A DNA stretch of 64,000 bases from JAGVSR01 sp963742405 (GCA_963742405.1 CAVUMB010000010.1:124001-188000), one strand, 5' to 3'. Counted from the first letter of the stretch, positions 42,479-50,631 are shown. Numbers and translations are program-made. Notes: generated by a model from the sequence alone, not told the origin.

Positions 42479-43081
42479 TCACTGGCTTGAGCCCGACGCG
42501 CCAACGAGACGCGCGAGCCTCGCATCGTCGGCCTCGCCGAGCACGGACCATGTCAGACCGTGTCGCTGCACGTAACCGCCAAACAGCGGATCGACGATAT
42601 TGGCAGCCATGAGCTGCTCGATCGACGCGGCTGGATCAACAGCGCAGGATTTGACCAGCGCCACGTCTTTCGCTCCGACCTCACCGGCGAGCCATGCAGC
42701 CAAGCTGTCCGACGTCATGGCCCAGGTATTCGGTATAGTTGCGTCCGCGCCGGCCATTGCACCCGGCACCCAGACCGGAACCAGACCGTTGACCCCAGCC
42801 AGACCGATGTCTTCGCGCGTTGCTGCCGGTGCAAAGTGCGGCGATCGGGACGCAATGACATTGGCCATCTGTTGCATCGCAAATAGCGCCAACCGGTGCG
42901 CACTCGCGTCGTCAAAACCGTTGACCATCTGCGCTTGTCGCACTTGATCGGCGAAGCGACCACCGCCCGGCACCACGATCACCGGCCTCTGCCGCCTCGC
43001 GACGAGGTCGAGAACGCCCGTCAGGCGGCCGCTGTCGAGCAGGCTTCCGCCCAGTTTGAGGACCAGCAGTTCAACGGCCAT
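42479..43081 (-). CDS. Amino-acid-kinase family protein, MfnE-like
   Basis: 200 aa. LLVLKLGGSLLDSGRLTGVL and PVIVVPGGGRFADQVRQAQM are the two phosphate-binding loops of the amino acid kinase fold; TSDSLAAWLAGEVGAKDVAL is the second substrate region. In methanogens MfnE of this superfamily phosphorylates the aminomethylfuran phosphate intermediate of methanofuran. Position next to MfnB supports the same role. The start overlaps the previous stop by one base (TAATG). Confidence 0.78.
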   Translation of the reverse strand: MAVELLVLKLGGSLLDSGRLTGVLDLVARRQRPVIVVPGGGRFADQVRQAQMVNGFDDASAHRLALFAMQQMANVIASRSPHFAPAATREDIGLAGVNGLVPVWVPGAMAGADATIPNTWAMTSDSLAAWLAGEVGAKDVALVKSCAVDPAASIEQLMAANIVDPLFGGYVQRHGLTWSVLGEADDARLARLVGASGSSQ

Positions 43082-43491
43082 TAGGGTGCGCGCGTACGGA
43101 TGATTTCGACGCCGCGGACAGGACCGCGCTCCAGCTTTTCGACAAGCACGCGAACGCCGCCGATGCGCATATCCCGCAGAAGCATGGTCGCGATTTCTTC
43201 CGCCAGCGTTTCGACGAGATTGATGTGCCCGCGACCAATCAAATGATCGACGGCGTCGATGATGTCGGTGTACGACGGCACCTCGACCATTTCATCAACG
43301 GTCGAAACAACACCCGGCGCGAGGTAGGCATCGACCGTCAACCGGATCTGCTGTGTGACCCCTTTTTCCTCGGCATAGATGCCGATATTCGCGTCCTTGA
43401 TGTAGTCCTTGACAAAGATCTTGTCATCGCTGTGCGCGATCGTTGCGGGAGCGGGGTACATGGTCGCGGCTCCCTTGCGGCGGTCGGTCAT
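43081..43491 (-). CDS. Dihydroneopterin aldolase-like (FolB-family) protein
   Basis: 136 aa. KIFVKDYIKDANIGIYAEEK matches the FolB opening strand, and HINLVETLAEEIATMLLRDM matches the helix with the catalytic-region Glu-Glu. A small tunnelling-fold enzyme that would cleave the dihydroneopterin side chain. Placed inside the H4MPT/methanofuran operon rather than with folate genes, so it more probably feeds the methanopterin pterin. ATGA overlap (4 nt) with mfnB and 1-nt overlap with the kinase gene indicate translational coupling. Confidence 0.83.
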   Translation of the reverse strand: MTDRRKGAATMYPAPATIAHSDDKIFVKDYIKDANIGIYAEEKGVTQQIRLTVDAYLAPGVVSTVDEMVEVPSYTDIIDAVDHLIGRGHINLVETLAEEIATMLLRDMRIGGVRVLVEKLERGPVRGVEIIRTRAP

Positions 43492-44234
43492 GGCATGGCC
43501 TCAAGACTGGCGTGACGCGCCGTCGGGCGGCGTCCAAGCAGGGCTAATTCGCGGGCAACGGCGCGCACCGCACTTTCTTCTAGCGGCCCCTCTCGGCGCC
43601 TGCCAGCGCACAACGCGCCGCGGAATCCCATAACGTCAGGACCAACCGCGCCGACACGAGCGATATGCCCGATACTTAACGAACCGGCGAGACCAGAAAA
43701 GAGGTTGCAGCCACGCGCGAGCGTCACGAAGTCAGCCAGCCGCGACGGCGCCATGACATCGGGCAGCCCACCGCCGTCCTTGGATGCGGTGTCGAGCATG
43801 ACACCGGCAAAACCGGCCGCGGCCATGTCGGCAATTAGCCCGAAATCCGGATCGCGATCGGCAAGCAGCAGCCCGACGAGCCGGACACGGCCCAGTTCGA
43901 GACGGCCGAGCGCGGCGATGCACGCCTTCGCGTCCCCACCGGCGAAAAATCCGATCTTGATGAGATCGACACCGGTCGCGGCCATGTCTGTGACGGTTGC
44001 CGTCAGAAGTCGCGGATCGGGCGCCAGATCCCCGACAGTTGCGCTGACGGGTACGCGGTGACCGACCGCGTCGACGATGGCCCAAACGGTCACGTGCGGA
44101 AGCGCGCCGAGCGCACCATCCGCCGGGTTCTTGCAATCGATGATTTCCGCGCCCGCCGCCAAAGCGGTTACTGCTTCCGCAGCGCAGGTGACGCTGGCGA
44201 GGAAGCGCGGGCGGCCCGTGAAGCCGGCCGGCAT
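43488..44234 (-). CDS. MfnB-like (5-formylfuran-3-yl)methyl phosphate synthase
   Basis: 248 aa from the ATG at 44234 (an in-frame ATG at 44264 is less likely). MfnB makes the furan ring precursor of methanofuran from two glyceraldehyde 3-phosphate. The Schiff-base and active-site lysines of the family fit GAEIIDCKNPADGALGALP, GVDLIKIGFFAGGD and LDTASKDGGGLPD. A TIM barrel of expected length. Directly follows the ABC ATPase gene (7-nt gap) and overlaps the FolB-like gene. Confidence 0.88.
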   Translation of the reverse strand: MPAGFTGRPRFLASVTCAAEAVTALAAGAEIIDCKNPADGALGALPHVTVWAIVDAVGHRVPVSATVGDLAPDPRLLTATVTDMAATGVDLIKIGFFAGGDAKACIAALGRLELGRVRLVGLLLADRDPDFGLIADMAAAGFAGVMLDTASKDGGGLPDVMAPSRLADFVTLARGCNLFSGLAGSLSIGHIARVGAVGPDVMGFRGALCAGRRREGPLEESAVRAVARELALLGRRPTARHASLEAMP

Positions 44235-44241
44235 TGATCGA

Positions 44242-45015
44242 TCAACCTTGTGAAACGCCCGCACCGCTGAAATCGGCCGCTGGGCTCTCGAAGATGCGCT
44301 TCAGTTCCGCCTGCACCGTGTCGCGGTTGGTGCGCTCGGCCGGGCTCAAGCGCACCGTCTCGTCAGCAACGATACTCGCAGAACCGGGTGCCAGGCGCAA
44401 GATTCGGGTGCCAAGCATAACGGCCTCCGTGCGGTCGTGCGTCACAAACATGACCGTCGTCGGCCGACTGTTCCACAGATCGACCAGCAATTCGCGCAAG
44501 CCATGTGCAGTCGGATCGTCGAGCGATACGAACGGCTCGTCCATGAGCAGAATATCGGGTTCCTGGATGAACCCGCGGGCCAGCGCCGCCCGCCGTTGCA
44601 TGCCAAGCGACGTGCGCTCCGGATAAGCGTTCTTGGCCTCCGTGAGCCCGACGCGGTCGAGGATGGCATCGACGCCGTCTTGGCGATGATCCCCGTCGGG
44701 CAGCGACAGCATCAGATTTTCGCGAATGGTTCGCCAGGGAAGTAGCCGCGGCGTTTGGAAAATGAACGTCATCCGGGGACTGCCGGACCCAAGATCGATG
44801 TCGCCCTCGTAGTCCGTGTCGAGACCGGCCACGATATTGAGAAGTGTGGACTTGCCGCAGCCGGATGGACCGGTCAGCACCACGAAAGACCGCGGCGCCA
44901 CGTCGAACGACACGTCGGTGAGGACAACGTTCTCGGCGCGCCCGCCGATCGCCGCAAACGACTTGCGTTTGACCCGGACCCGGACCGGACTGCCAGGTTC
45001 ACTTACCGCCGCCAT
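44242..45015 (-). CDS. ABC transporter ATP-binding protein (NitT/TauT type)
   Basis: 257 aa from the ATG at 45015. Walker A GPSGCGKSTLLNIVAG, Q-loop FIFQTPRLLPWRTI, a signature variant TSLGMQRRAALARG, Walker B ILLMDEPFVSLDD and the switch His in MFVTHDRTEA are all present. It belongs to the nitrate/sulfonate/taurine subclass. The start lies inside the end of the permease gene (13-nt overlap). The ATPase is followed with a 7-nt gap by mfnB, so transporter and cofactor genes share one operon. Confidence 0.92.
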   Translation of the reverse strand: MAAVSEPGSPVRVRVKRKSFAAIGGRAENVVLTDVSFDVAPRSFVVLTGPSGCGKSTLLNIVAGLDTDYEGDIDLGSGSPRMTFIFQTPRLLPWRTIRENLMLSLPDGDHRQDGVDAILDRVGLTEAKNAYPERTSLGMQRRAALARGFIQEPDILLMDEPFVSLDDPTAHGLRELLVDLWNSRPTTVMFVTHDRTEAVMLGTRILRLAPGSASIVADETVRLSPAERTNRDTVQAELKRIFESPAADFSGAGVSQG

Positions 45016-45785
45016 TTGTTCACCCGCGCCTGCAACGGTTGCAGAACACCGAACTCGACGACTTGAATGACGACGATGAAAGCCAGCGCATAGGCAAGGA
45101 TCGTCGGAACATCGTAATTGCCGAACGCGGCGTGGATTTGATGGCCAACGCCGGTCGCATGACCGCCCAGCGCTTCGACCACGAGCACGATCTTCCACAC
45201 GAGCGCCAGTCCTGAACGGGCGGCAGCCGCAGCGAAGGGCGCCAACTGTGGCAGCGTCACGTGGCGCAACGTCTTCCAAGGACCGAAATTATATACGCGC
45301 GCCATTTCCGACAAATCACGCGACAGCTGCCGGGCCCCCTCGCGCATCTGCACGGCAACGTTCGGGATCTTGTTGACCGCCACCGCGAGGATCGCCGTCA
45401 ACTCGGTCGTTCCAAGCCAGACATAGGACAGTGCGATAATGACCAGCGCCGGCAGATTGAGAAACAGCACCAGCCAGCTGTCGAAAAACTGATCGGCGCG
45501 CCGATACGAACCAAGCAAGATGCCGATGACCGTACCAATCATCATCGCAAGCAGAAACGCGCACGCGACTCGCACCATCGTAATCGACATATTGGACCAC
45601 AGTGCGCCGCTCGCGGCTTCCTGCCCCAGGACTTCAAGCACCTTGCCCGGGCCCGGCAAATGCCGGCTGTCGGAAAGGGCAGCAACCAGCGCCCATAGAG
45701 CGACGAACGTCGTCAGGGAAGCAATTGTCCAGGCAAGGCGTTCCAGCGTGGCGCCCGCGGCCGTCGTCTTACGCGCCGGGAGCAT
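45003..45785 (-). CDS. ABC transporter permease (NitT/TauT type)
   Basis: 260 aa from the ATG at 45785, which overlaps the binding-protein stop by 17 nt; a longer in-frame reading to 45833 is possible but extends deep into that gene. About six membrane helices, e.g. LAWTIASLTTFVALWALVAA, and the EAA-type coupling loop EMARVYNFGPWKTLRHVTLP that contacts the ATPase. SsuC/TauC-like. Substrate cannot be read from sequence. Confidence 0.9.
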   Translation of the reverse strand: MLPARKTTAAGATLERLAWTIASLTTFVALWALVAALSDSRHLPGPGKVLEVLGQEAASGALWSNMSITMVRVACAFLLAMMIGTVIGILLGSYRRADQFFDSWLVLFLNLPALVIIALSYVWLGTTELTAILAVAVNKIPNVAVQMREGARQLSRDLSEMARVYNFGPWKTLRHVTLPQLAPFAAAAARSGLALVWKIVLVVEALGGHATGVGHQIHAAFGNYDVPTILAYALAFIVVIQVVEFGVLQPLQARVNKWRR

Positions 45786-46773
45786 AGAAGGCCTTTGGAT
45801 CGAACTTCGTCCCCTTGCCGGCAAGCTCGGCATCGCCTGCCGCCAGAAGGATGGCCATGATCTTTTCCGCCGACTTCATGTCGGCCTCGCTCCAATAGCC
45901 GCGAATGCCGGAACGGTACCCGGCCTTGAGCGCGGCGAATTCTGCGTCGCTTGCCGCCTTCATGATCGGCCGCAACCGCTCCCAGGGCGCATCGCTGTTG
46001 GCCAAAAGTTCGTTGCCCTCCCGCGCCGCCGCCAAAAGACTGTTGATCGCGGGCAGCAGTTCACCCTCCGCGCCTTCCTTCCAGATGAACCCGACGAGCG
46101 CCGGCTGCGGATCGATACCCAGCGCCGTCATGACATCCGACATCGAAATCACCTGCCGGAATCCTTGCGCCTCCAGCCGAGCCGTGAACGTCCAGAAGTT
46201 GAGCACCGCATCCAGACGGCCGTCTTTCAGCTGCTCGGTCAGCAATGGAGCGGCACCGTATTGCGGCAAGACAAGGTCGGCGAGGTCGGCGCCCAGTGAC
46301 TGCTTGGTATGTGCCCGTAACAGCAGCCAACTCTTATCGGTGGACGATCCGGCGACGCCGAGCTTCTTGCCCTTGAGGTCCGCGAGTGACTTGATCGGGC
46401 TGTCGCCCGGCACCACGACCGCGCCGAGAGCGCCAGAAAACGGAGCGAACTTGACCGGTTCGCCCATGGCCCGCTGCCGTAGTGCCCACGGCCAGTCGGT
46501 CACCACCACGTCCGCGCTGCCGCCATAGAGCGCAATCGGACTTGATTGGTTGGTCGCGGTCTCGACGATCTCGAGAGACAGGTTGTATTTCTCGTCGAGC
46601 TTTTCCGATTTGATGGTCTCCAGTAGCCACGCCAGCGTTCCAAACTTGACGGACGCGACCCTGAGTTTGCGTGTCTGGGCGAACGCCCGGCTTGAAAAGG
46701 CGAACGACCCCACCGCTTCGCCCGCCAGCGCACCCGCTGCGACAGCCATGAGAGCGCGACGGGAAAGCGTCAT
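45769..46773 (-). CDS. ABC transporter substrate-binding protein (NitT/TauT type)
   Basis: 334 aa. N-terminus SRRALMAVAAGALAGEAVGS has a twin-arginine-like start and cleavage near SRAFAQ. The mature protein has the family pattern: FGTLAWLLETIKSEKL, IALYGGSADVVVTDWPWALR and ADLKGKKLGVAGSSTDKSW. Such proteins carry small anionic or heterocyclic ligands. Start overlaps the DUF3280 stop by 4 nt. The ligand is unknown; given the neighbours it might be a C1-pathway metabolite or a metal complex. Confidence 0.9.
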   Translation of the reverse strand: MTLSRRALMAVAAGALAGEAVGSFAFSSRAFAQTRKLRVASVKFGTLAWLLETIKSEKLDEKYNLSLEIVETATNQSSPIALYGGSADVVVTDWPWALRQRAMGEPVKFAPFSGALGAVVVPGDSPIKSLADLKGKKLGVAGSSTDKSWLLLRAHTKQSLGADLADLVLPQYGAAPLLTEQLKDGRLDAVLNFWTFTARLEAQGFRQVISMSDVMTALGIDPQPALVGFIWKEGAEGELLPAINSLLAAAREGNELLANSDAPWERLRPIMKAASDAEFAALKAGYRSGIRGYWSEADMKSAEKIMAILLAAGDAELAGKGTKFDPKAFYAPGA

Positions 46774-47321
46774 GGTGCTGCCTCGGACTTCTTCGCTGCC
46801 GGCACAGCGCCGGGCAGCTTATTCTTCATGAGCCAGCGCACTCCGCGCAGCCACGCTTCATCCGTGTTGCCTTGAATGACGACATTACCGGCGCGCTTCA
46901 ATTCGCCGGTCGCAACGTCGATTTCCATGATGCGCATGTTCAAGAGCGTATCGGACGCTTTATCGACGAGCCCAGTGTACAGCACTTCACCGTTGAGCTT
47001 TTTGGCCAGATCGACCTCGCAGCCATTGCAGTCGACGAACGGGGCAGCGGCCTCGATTTCTTTGGCCACAGCCGGGGAGGTCGTGTCGATCAACTCGTGC
47101 GATCCATCCGCGGTAAGGATGGTGCGCAATTCCACGTTGATCGCTTGCAGGCGCGCCTGTTCAGCCGGCGATGGCTTGCCAGCACCAATGTAAAAATCGT
47201 CTTCCTTCTTCTGCAAAATGAGATCGAAGGGCAGCACGACCGTCTTTTGTGCGGCAACCGCAGTGCCCGATAGTCCGACCGCCGCCAACAAGACGATAAC
47301 GGCTCCCAGAAAGGCTCTCAT
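46770..47321 (-). CDS. Exported DUF3280/DUF2380-type protein
   Basis: 183 aa with a clear signal peptide (MRAFLGAVIVLLAAVGLSG, cleavage near AVAA). The mature part has TVVLPFDLILQKKEDDFYIG and a Cys pair in FVDCNGCEVDLAKKLNGEVL. Such proteins recur beside PQQ-dependent alcohol dehydrogenase transport genes; the function is unknown. It is the first gene of the ten-gene operon that ends at 39880, divergent from the PQQ-system binding protein. The CxxC could bind metal or haem, but one pair is not diagnostic. Confidence 0.75.
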   Translation of the reverse strand: MRAFLGAVIVLLAAVGLSGTAVAAQKTVVLPFDLILQKKEDDFYIGAGKPSPAEQARLQAINVELRTILTADGSHELIDTTSPAVAKEIEAAAPFVDCNGCEVDLAKKLNGEVLYTGLVDKASDTLLNMRIMEIDVATGELKRAGNVVIQGNTDEAWLRGVRWLMKNKLPGAVPAAKKSEAAP

Positions 47322-47450
47322 AGTTGCTCCCGGTCGAATGGCGTCTGGCTCGTTCCGGCCACCCGGACTACGTGCGCCTTATCGTACTGCTATTCTAACG
47401 TGGCAATGGTCCGCGCAGATTGCGAGTGCGAACCGCCACGTCCACTATCA

Positions 47451-47464
47451 AATGTTATAACATT
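47451..47464. promoter_or_regulatory. Perfect 14-bp palindrome between divergent operons
   Basis: AATGTTATAACATT is its own reverse complement. It lies in the 216-bp gap between the DUF3280 gene (minus) and the PQQ-system binding protein gene (plus), about 74 bp before the latter's start. An operator for a dimeric regulator controlling both directions is plausible. Confidence 0.5.
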
Positions 47465-47537
47465 CCCGCGACCCATGACGGCCCAGACTTGACTTTTAGC
47501 CGGCGATGGCGATTTCACTACGATACAAAGTAACAAA

Positions 47538-48662
47538 ATGGAATGGACCGTGCAGCCAATTGCCACCAACAGTGCTCTGCGTTTACTAGAAAGCGCTAAG
47601 CGGTTCAAAACCTTACGTGCCAAACGCACGATGCTGGTCGCCGCGTGTGCGGTTTTGGCCGGTCCGTGTGCCTTGGGTTCCAGCGCGTTCGCCGCGGCGC
47701 CCCCGGGAGTCCCGAGCCAAGCAGCCCCGGACGATAAGCAGGCCGCCGATGTCGCGACACTGACGGTCTTGTATGTGCGCCAGCTTCGTCCAAAGCAGCT
47801 GCCGCCGCTGTCTCTTCTGGATATCCCGCCGAAGGACGACGGTCTTTCCGGCGCCCGGCTGGCCATCGACGACAACAACACAACCGGCCGCTTTCTAAAG
47901 CAGAATTTCACACTTGAACTGATTGAAAGCGAAGATCCGGCCGAACTCATAGCAGAGGCTGTGAAGCGCGTTCAGGGCGGCATCGGCTTCGTCGTCAGCG
48001 ATCTGGATGCCAAAGTAACGATCGATCTTGCCGACGCCCTTAAAGGTCTGGATGCGGTCGTCTTCAACGTCTCCGCGCCCGACGAGAACATTCGCGAGGA
48101 AGACTGCCGCGCCAACCTCAAGCACACGGCTCCCTCACGCACCATGTTGGCCGACGGCTTGGCCCAATACCTAGCCTGGAAGCGGTGGGGCAATTGGGTG
48201 ATGATCGTCGGACCGGCGCCGGAAGACAAAGCCTATGCTGCCGCTCTGCGCCGCAGTGCCCAGCGCTTCGGCATGAAGATCCTGGAAGAACGCGAATTCA
48301 AATACGATCCTGGCAGCCGCCGTTCCGATGGCGGCTTTGAACAGATCCAGCAGCAGATCCCAGCCTTTACTCAGAAGTTGCCCGCACACGATGTGCTTAT
48401 TGTCGCCGACGAAGGGGAACTGTTCGGCGAATATTTCCCTTACCGAACCTGGGATGCGCGGCCAGTGGCTGGAACCGCCGGCCTGTTCGCAACGAGCTGG
48501 CATCCGGCGATCGAACTGTGGGGCGGCACGCAATTTCAGAATCGCTTCAAGCGACTGGCTGGCCGCAACATGCGCCCTCTCGACTATCATGAATGCAAGG
48601 CTGCCGCCGACGACGCCTCATCTAGGCGAGTTTGTCCGGCCAGCGTCGCACGCCGTGAATGA
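47538..48662 (+). CDS. PQQ-alcohol-dehydrogenase-associated ABC binding protein, C-terminus lost
   Basis: 374 aa as read. After an N-terminal signal region (MLVAACAVLAGPCALGSSAF) comes the periplasmic type I binding fold: LRPKQLPPLSLLDIPPKDDG, DDNNTTGRFL and KRVQGGIGFVVSDLDAKVT. This matches the binding protein of the ABC system linked to PQQ-dependent alcohol dehydrogenases; related proteins (LutA) take part in lanthanide handling in Methylorubrum. The family-like sequence stops at NMRPLDY near 48590, and the last 20-odd residues look like random continuation into unrelated DNA. The usual partner genes (beta-propeller, ATPase, permease) do not follow. Confidence 0.8.
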   Translation: MEWTVQPIATNSALRLLESAKRFKTLRAKRTMLVAACAVLAGPCALGSSAFAAAPPGVPSQAAPDDKQAADVATLTVLYVRQLRPKQLPPLSLLDIPPKDDGLSGARLAIDDNNTTGRFLKQNFTLELIESEDPAELIAEAVKRVQGGIGFVVSDLDAKVTIDLADALKGLDAVVFNVSAPDENIREEDCRANLKHTAPSRTMLADGLAQYLAWKRWGNWVMIVGPAPEDKAYAAALRRSAQRFGMKILEEREFKYDPGSRRSDGGFEQIQQQIPAFTQKLPAHDVLIVADEGELFGEYFPYRTWDARPVAGTAGLFATSWHPAIELWGGTQFQNRFKRLAGRNMRPLDYHECKAAADDASSRRVCPASVARRE

Positions 48663-48909
48663 CGGCGAGAACCTGGACGTCGCCGTCGGCGACGCGATAC
48701 GAAACGACATTCGGCATTTCCGCGATCACCAACTCACGGGTCCCCATGATCCGTCCAGTGCGACCAAGATGAGGATGATCCTTCAGTCCTGCGACCGCCT
48801 CGACGATGCGCCTGACAACGCGGTCGGCGGCATTTGCATTGTCGCGCGCGACGAAGTCGCCGATCGCTTCCAGATCGGCCAGCGCCGGCCTGGTCCACCG
48901 CGTTCTCAA
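48622..48909 (-). CDS. ParE/RelE-family toxin
   Basis: 95 aa starting with TTG at 48909, whose codon overlaps the antitoxin stop (TTGA). TRPALADLEAIGDFVARDNA and GRTGRIMGTRELVIAEMPNV then VLAVIHGVRRWPDKL match the ParE plasmid-stabilisation fold. ParE-type toxins inhibit gyrase, RelE-type ones cut mRNA; the sequence leans to ParE. It is the first intact gene after the break at about 48.6 kb and points back towards it. Confidence 0.85.
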   Translation of the reverse strand: MRTRWTRPALADLEAIGDFVARDNANAADRVVRRIVEAVAGLKDHPHLGRTGRIMGTRELVIAEMPNVVSYRVADGDVQVLAVIHGVRRWPDKLA

Positions 48910-49145
48910 TCTTTCGCCGAATATTTCTTGAGGACGCGCGCCACCTCCCGGTCGTCCGCGAAGTCGCCGTGATCGGCGGCGTTGACCCCGGCCTCGATCT
49001 TCTCGATTTGCCACGAGTTGAGCGCGATAAAGTCTTCGATCGCCTTGCCGGCGAGCCAGCTGCGCGAACGATCGGTTTTTTCGGCAAGCCGATCGAGCGC
49101 TTTCAGCGTGTCGTCATCAAGGCGAAGGGTGAATGCGGCGGTCAT
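48906..49145 (-). CDS. Ribbon-helix-helix antitoxin (ParD/CopG-like)
   Basis: 79 aa from the ATG at 49145. TAAFTLRLDDDTLKALDRLA is the DNA-binding ribbon-helix-helix, with KTDRSRSWLAGKAIEDFIAL completing it; the C-terminal half (ADHGDFADDREVARVLKKY) is the toxin-wrapping part. It precedes the toxin with a 4-nt overlap, the standard order, and would repress its own promoter. Confidence 0.87.
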   Translation of the reverse strand: MTAAFTLRLDDDTLKALDRLAEKTDRSRSWLAGKAIEDFIALNSWQIEKIEAGVNAADHGDFADDREVARVLKKYSAKD

Positions 49146-49277
49146 GTGCGTGCGCTCCGAACCTGCATGGTCCACCGAGAATCTAAGGTCCCGACATGCG
49201 ATGCGCAACTTCGAACGCATGGCGCCGTTCGGCGCGGCAACACCGGCGCTTCGGCGCCCGTCGGACCTGAAATAGCT

Positions 49278-49886
49278 ATGCTCGACCAACCGAGCCTGTT
49301 CGGCCCCGACCCCGATTTGCCTTACGGCTTACGCTACCTTCCGGACATCCTCGACGAGGGCGAAGAGCGCGCGCTCGTCGCCGAGATCACCCGAATGCCG
49401 TTCAAGGCGTCCGAATTTCGCGGCTTTTCCGGCAAGCGGCGCGTCGTGTCGATCGGCTGGAGCTATGATTTCAACGAAGCAAAACTCCGGAAGGCGGAGC
49501 CCGTCCCGGACATCTTTCATCCCGTCCGGGAGAAGGCCGCCAGCTTCGCCAGCCTCGACGTGCGCGGCATCGAACAGCTGCTGGTGACGGAATGCGCGCC
49601 CGGCGCGGCGATCGGCTGGCGCAGGGATCGACCGGTCTACGGCGAGGTGATCGGCGTCTCCCTGCTTGCCGCGTGCACGTTCCGCCTTCGCAGGAAATCC
49701 GGCGCGGCCTGGGAGCGCGCTTCGCTTCGCCTCGCGCCGTGCTCGGCGTCCCTGCTCGGCGGGCTTTCGCGTGAGCAATGGGAGCACAGCGTTCCCGCAA
49801 TGGACCGGCTCCGTTATTCGCTGACGTTCCGGAGTTTGCGGAGCGGCCGAACCGGCGATGTCACGAGCGATCCGGAGGGCGTATGA
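49278..49886 (+). CDS. AlkB-like 2-oxoglutarate/Fe(II) dioxygenase with a missing iron ligand
   Basis: 202 aa. The family (oxidative demethylation of alkylated bases or related substrates) normally has GWHxDRP, a distal His and a C-terminal Arg. Here the segment reads AIGWRRDRPVYGEVIGVSLL: the first His (residue 115, codon CGC at 49620-49622) is Arg, while Asp117, His170 (EQWEHSVP) and the RLRYSLTFRSLR arginines remain. CAC to CGC is a single change and could be an error. If real, iron binding should be lost or altered. ATG at 49278 chosen as the family-like start. Confidence 0.82.
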   Translation: MLDQPSLFGPDPDLPYGLRYLPDILDEGEERALVAEITRMPFKASEFRGFSGKRRVVSIGWSYDFNEAKLRKAEPVPDIFHPVREKAASFASLDVRGIEQLLVTECAPGAAIGWRRDRPVYGEVIGVSLLAACTFRLRRKSGAAWERASLRLAPCSASLLGGLSREQWEHSVPAMDRLRYSLTFRSLRSGRTGDVTSDPEGV

Positions 49887-49984
49887 TCGTTTTTTGGCGC
49901 GCTTTGACGGCGGGCGAAGGTCGATCCACATTCGCGACTCACGTTATGGCTCAAATCTTCGGCTGACACGCACGGAGCAATGGA

Positions 49985-50542
49985 ATGCAGAACGCTGCGA
50001 CGACGGCCCCGGGCGCGAAGAAGGCGAGCCTGAAGGAGCGGGCGATCCATGAACTGAAGGAATACGCGGTCATCACCCTCTATCTCTGGGTGTTGTTCGT
50101 TCTGTTCGCCACCTACAAGCGGATGCTCCTGCACGAGAACGGCATCAGCGGGTGGAACCAGGGCTTCGCCATCGTCAACGCGCTGATTTTCGGCAAGGTG
50201 GTCCTGATCGCCCAGGCGCTCAGCCTCGGGGAAAACCTGAAGAACCGGGCGCTGATCTGGGTGGTGCTCGGAAAGTCGCTGCTTTTCTCGATCGTCCTGA
50301 TCCTGTTCCATATCGGGGAAGAAGCGATACGGGCCTGGTTCAAGGATCTTCCGCTGTCGACCGCGGTCGCCGACTTCGGCGGCGGGACGTGGCTTGGCCT
50401 CGCGACTTACGCGGCGATCTTCTTCGTCGCGCTGATCCCGTTCTTCGCCTACCGGACGGTGGCGGAGGCGATCGGCGCCGACGCGCTCTGGAATTTGCTA
50501 TTCACCGGCGACCAAAAGAGGTTCCGTCTCGTTCAGGAGTGA
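49985..50542 (+). CDS. Four-helix membrane protein, function unknown
   Basis: 185 aa. A charged N-terminus is followed by hydrophobic segments AVITLYLWVLFVLFATYKRM, FAIVNALIFGKVVLIAQALS, WVVLGKSLLFSIVLILFHIG and LGLATYAAIFFVALIPFFAY. The C-terminus (FTGDQKRFRLVQE) is cytosolic in most predictions of this kind. I do not recognise a named family. It stands alone between the AlkB-like gene and the TCCCTG repeat region. Confidence 0.75.
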   Translation: MQNAATTAPGAKKASLKERAIHELKEYAVITLYLWVLFVLFATYKRMLLHENGISGWNQGFAIVNALIFGKVVLIAQALSLGENLKNRALIWVVLGKSLLFSIVLILFHIGEEAIRAWFKDLPLSTAVADFGGGTWLGLATYAAIFFVALIPFFAYRTVAEAIGADALWNLLFTGDQKRFRLVQE

Positions 50543-50631
50543 TGCTGCGGCTTTTTCGACCGCCGTCGATCCCGACCATCTCCGTGCGGTTCCGGGCGCC
50601 GGCGCGCGCGGCGCGCAACAGGCACGAGTTG

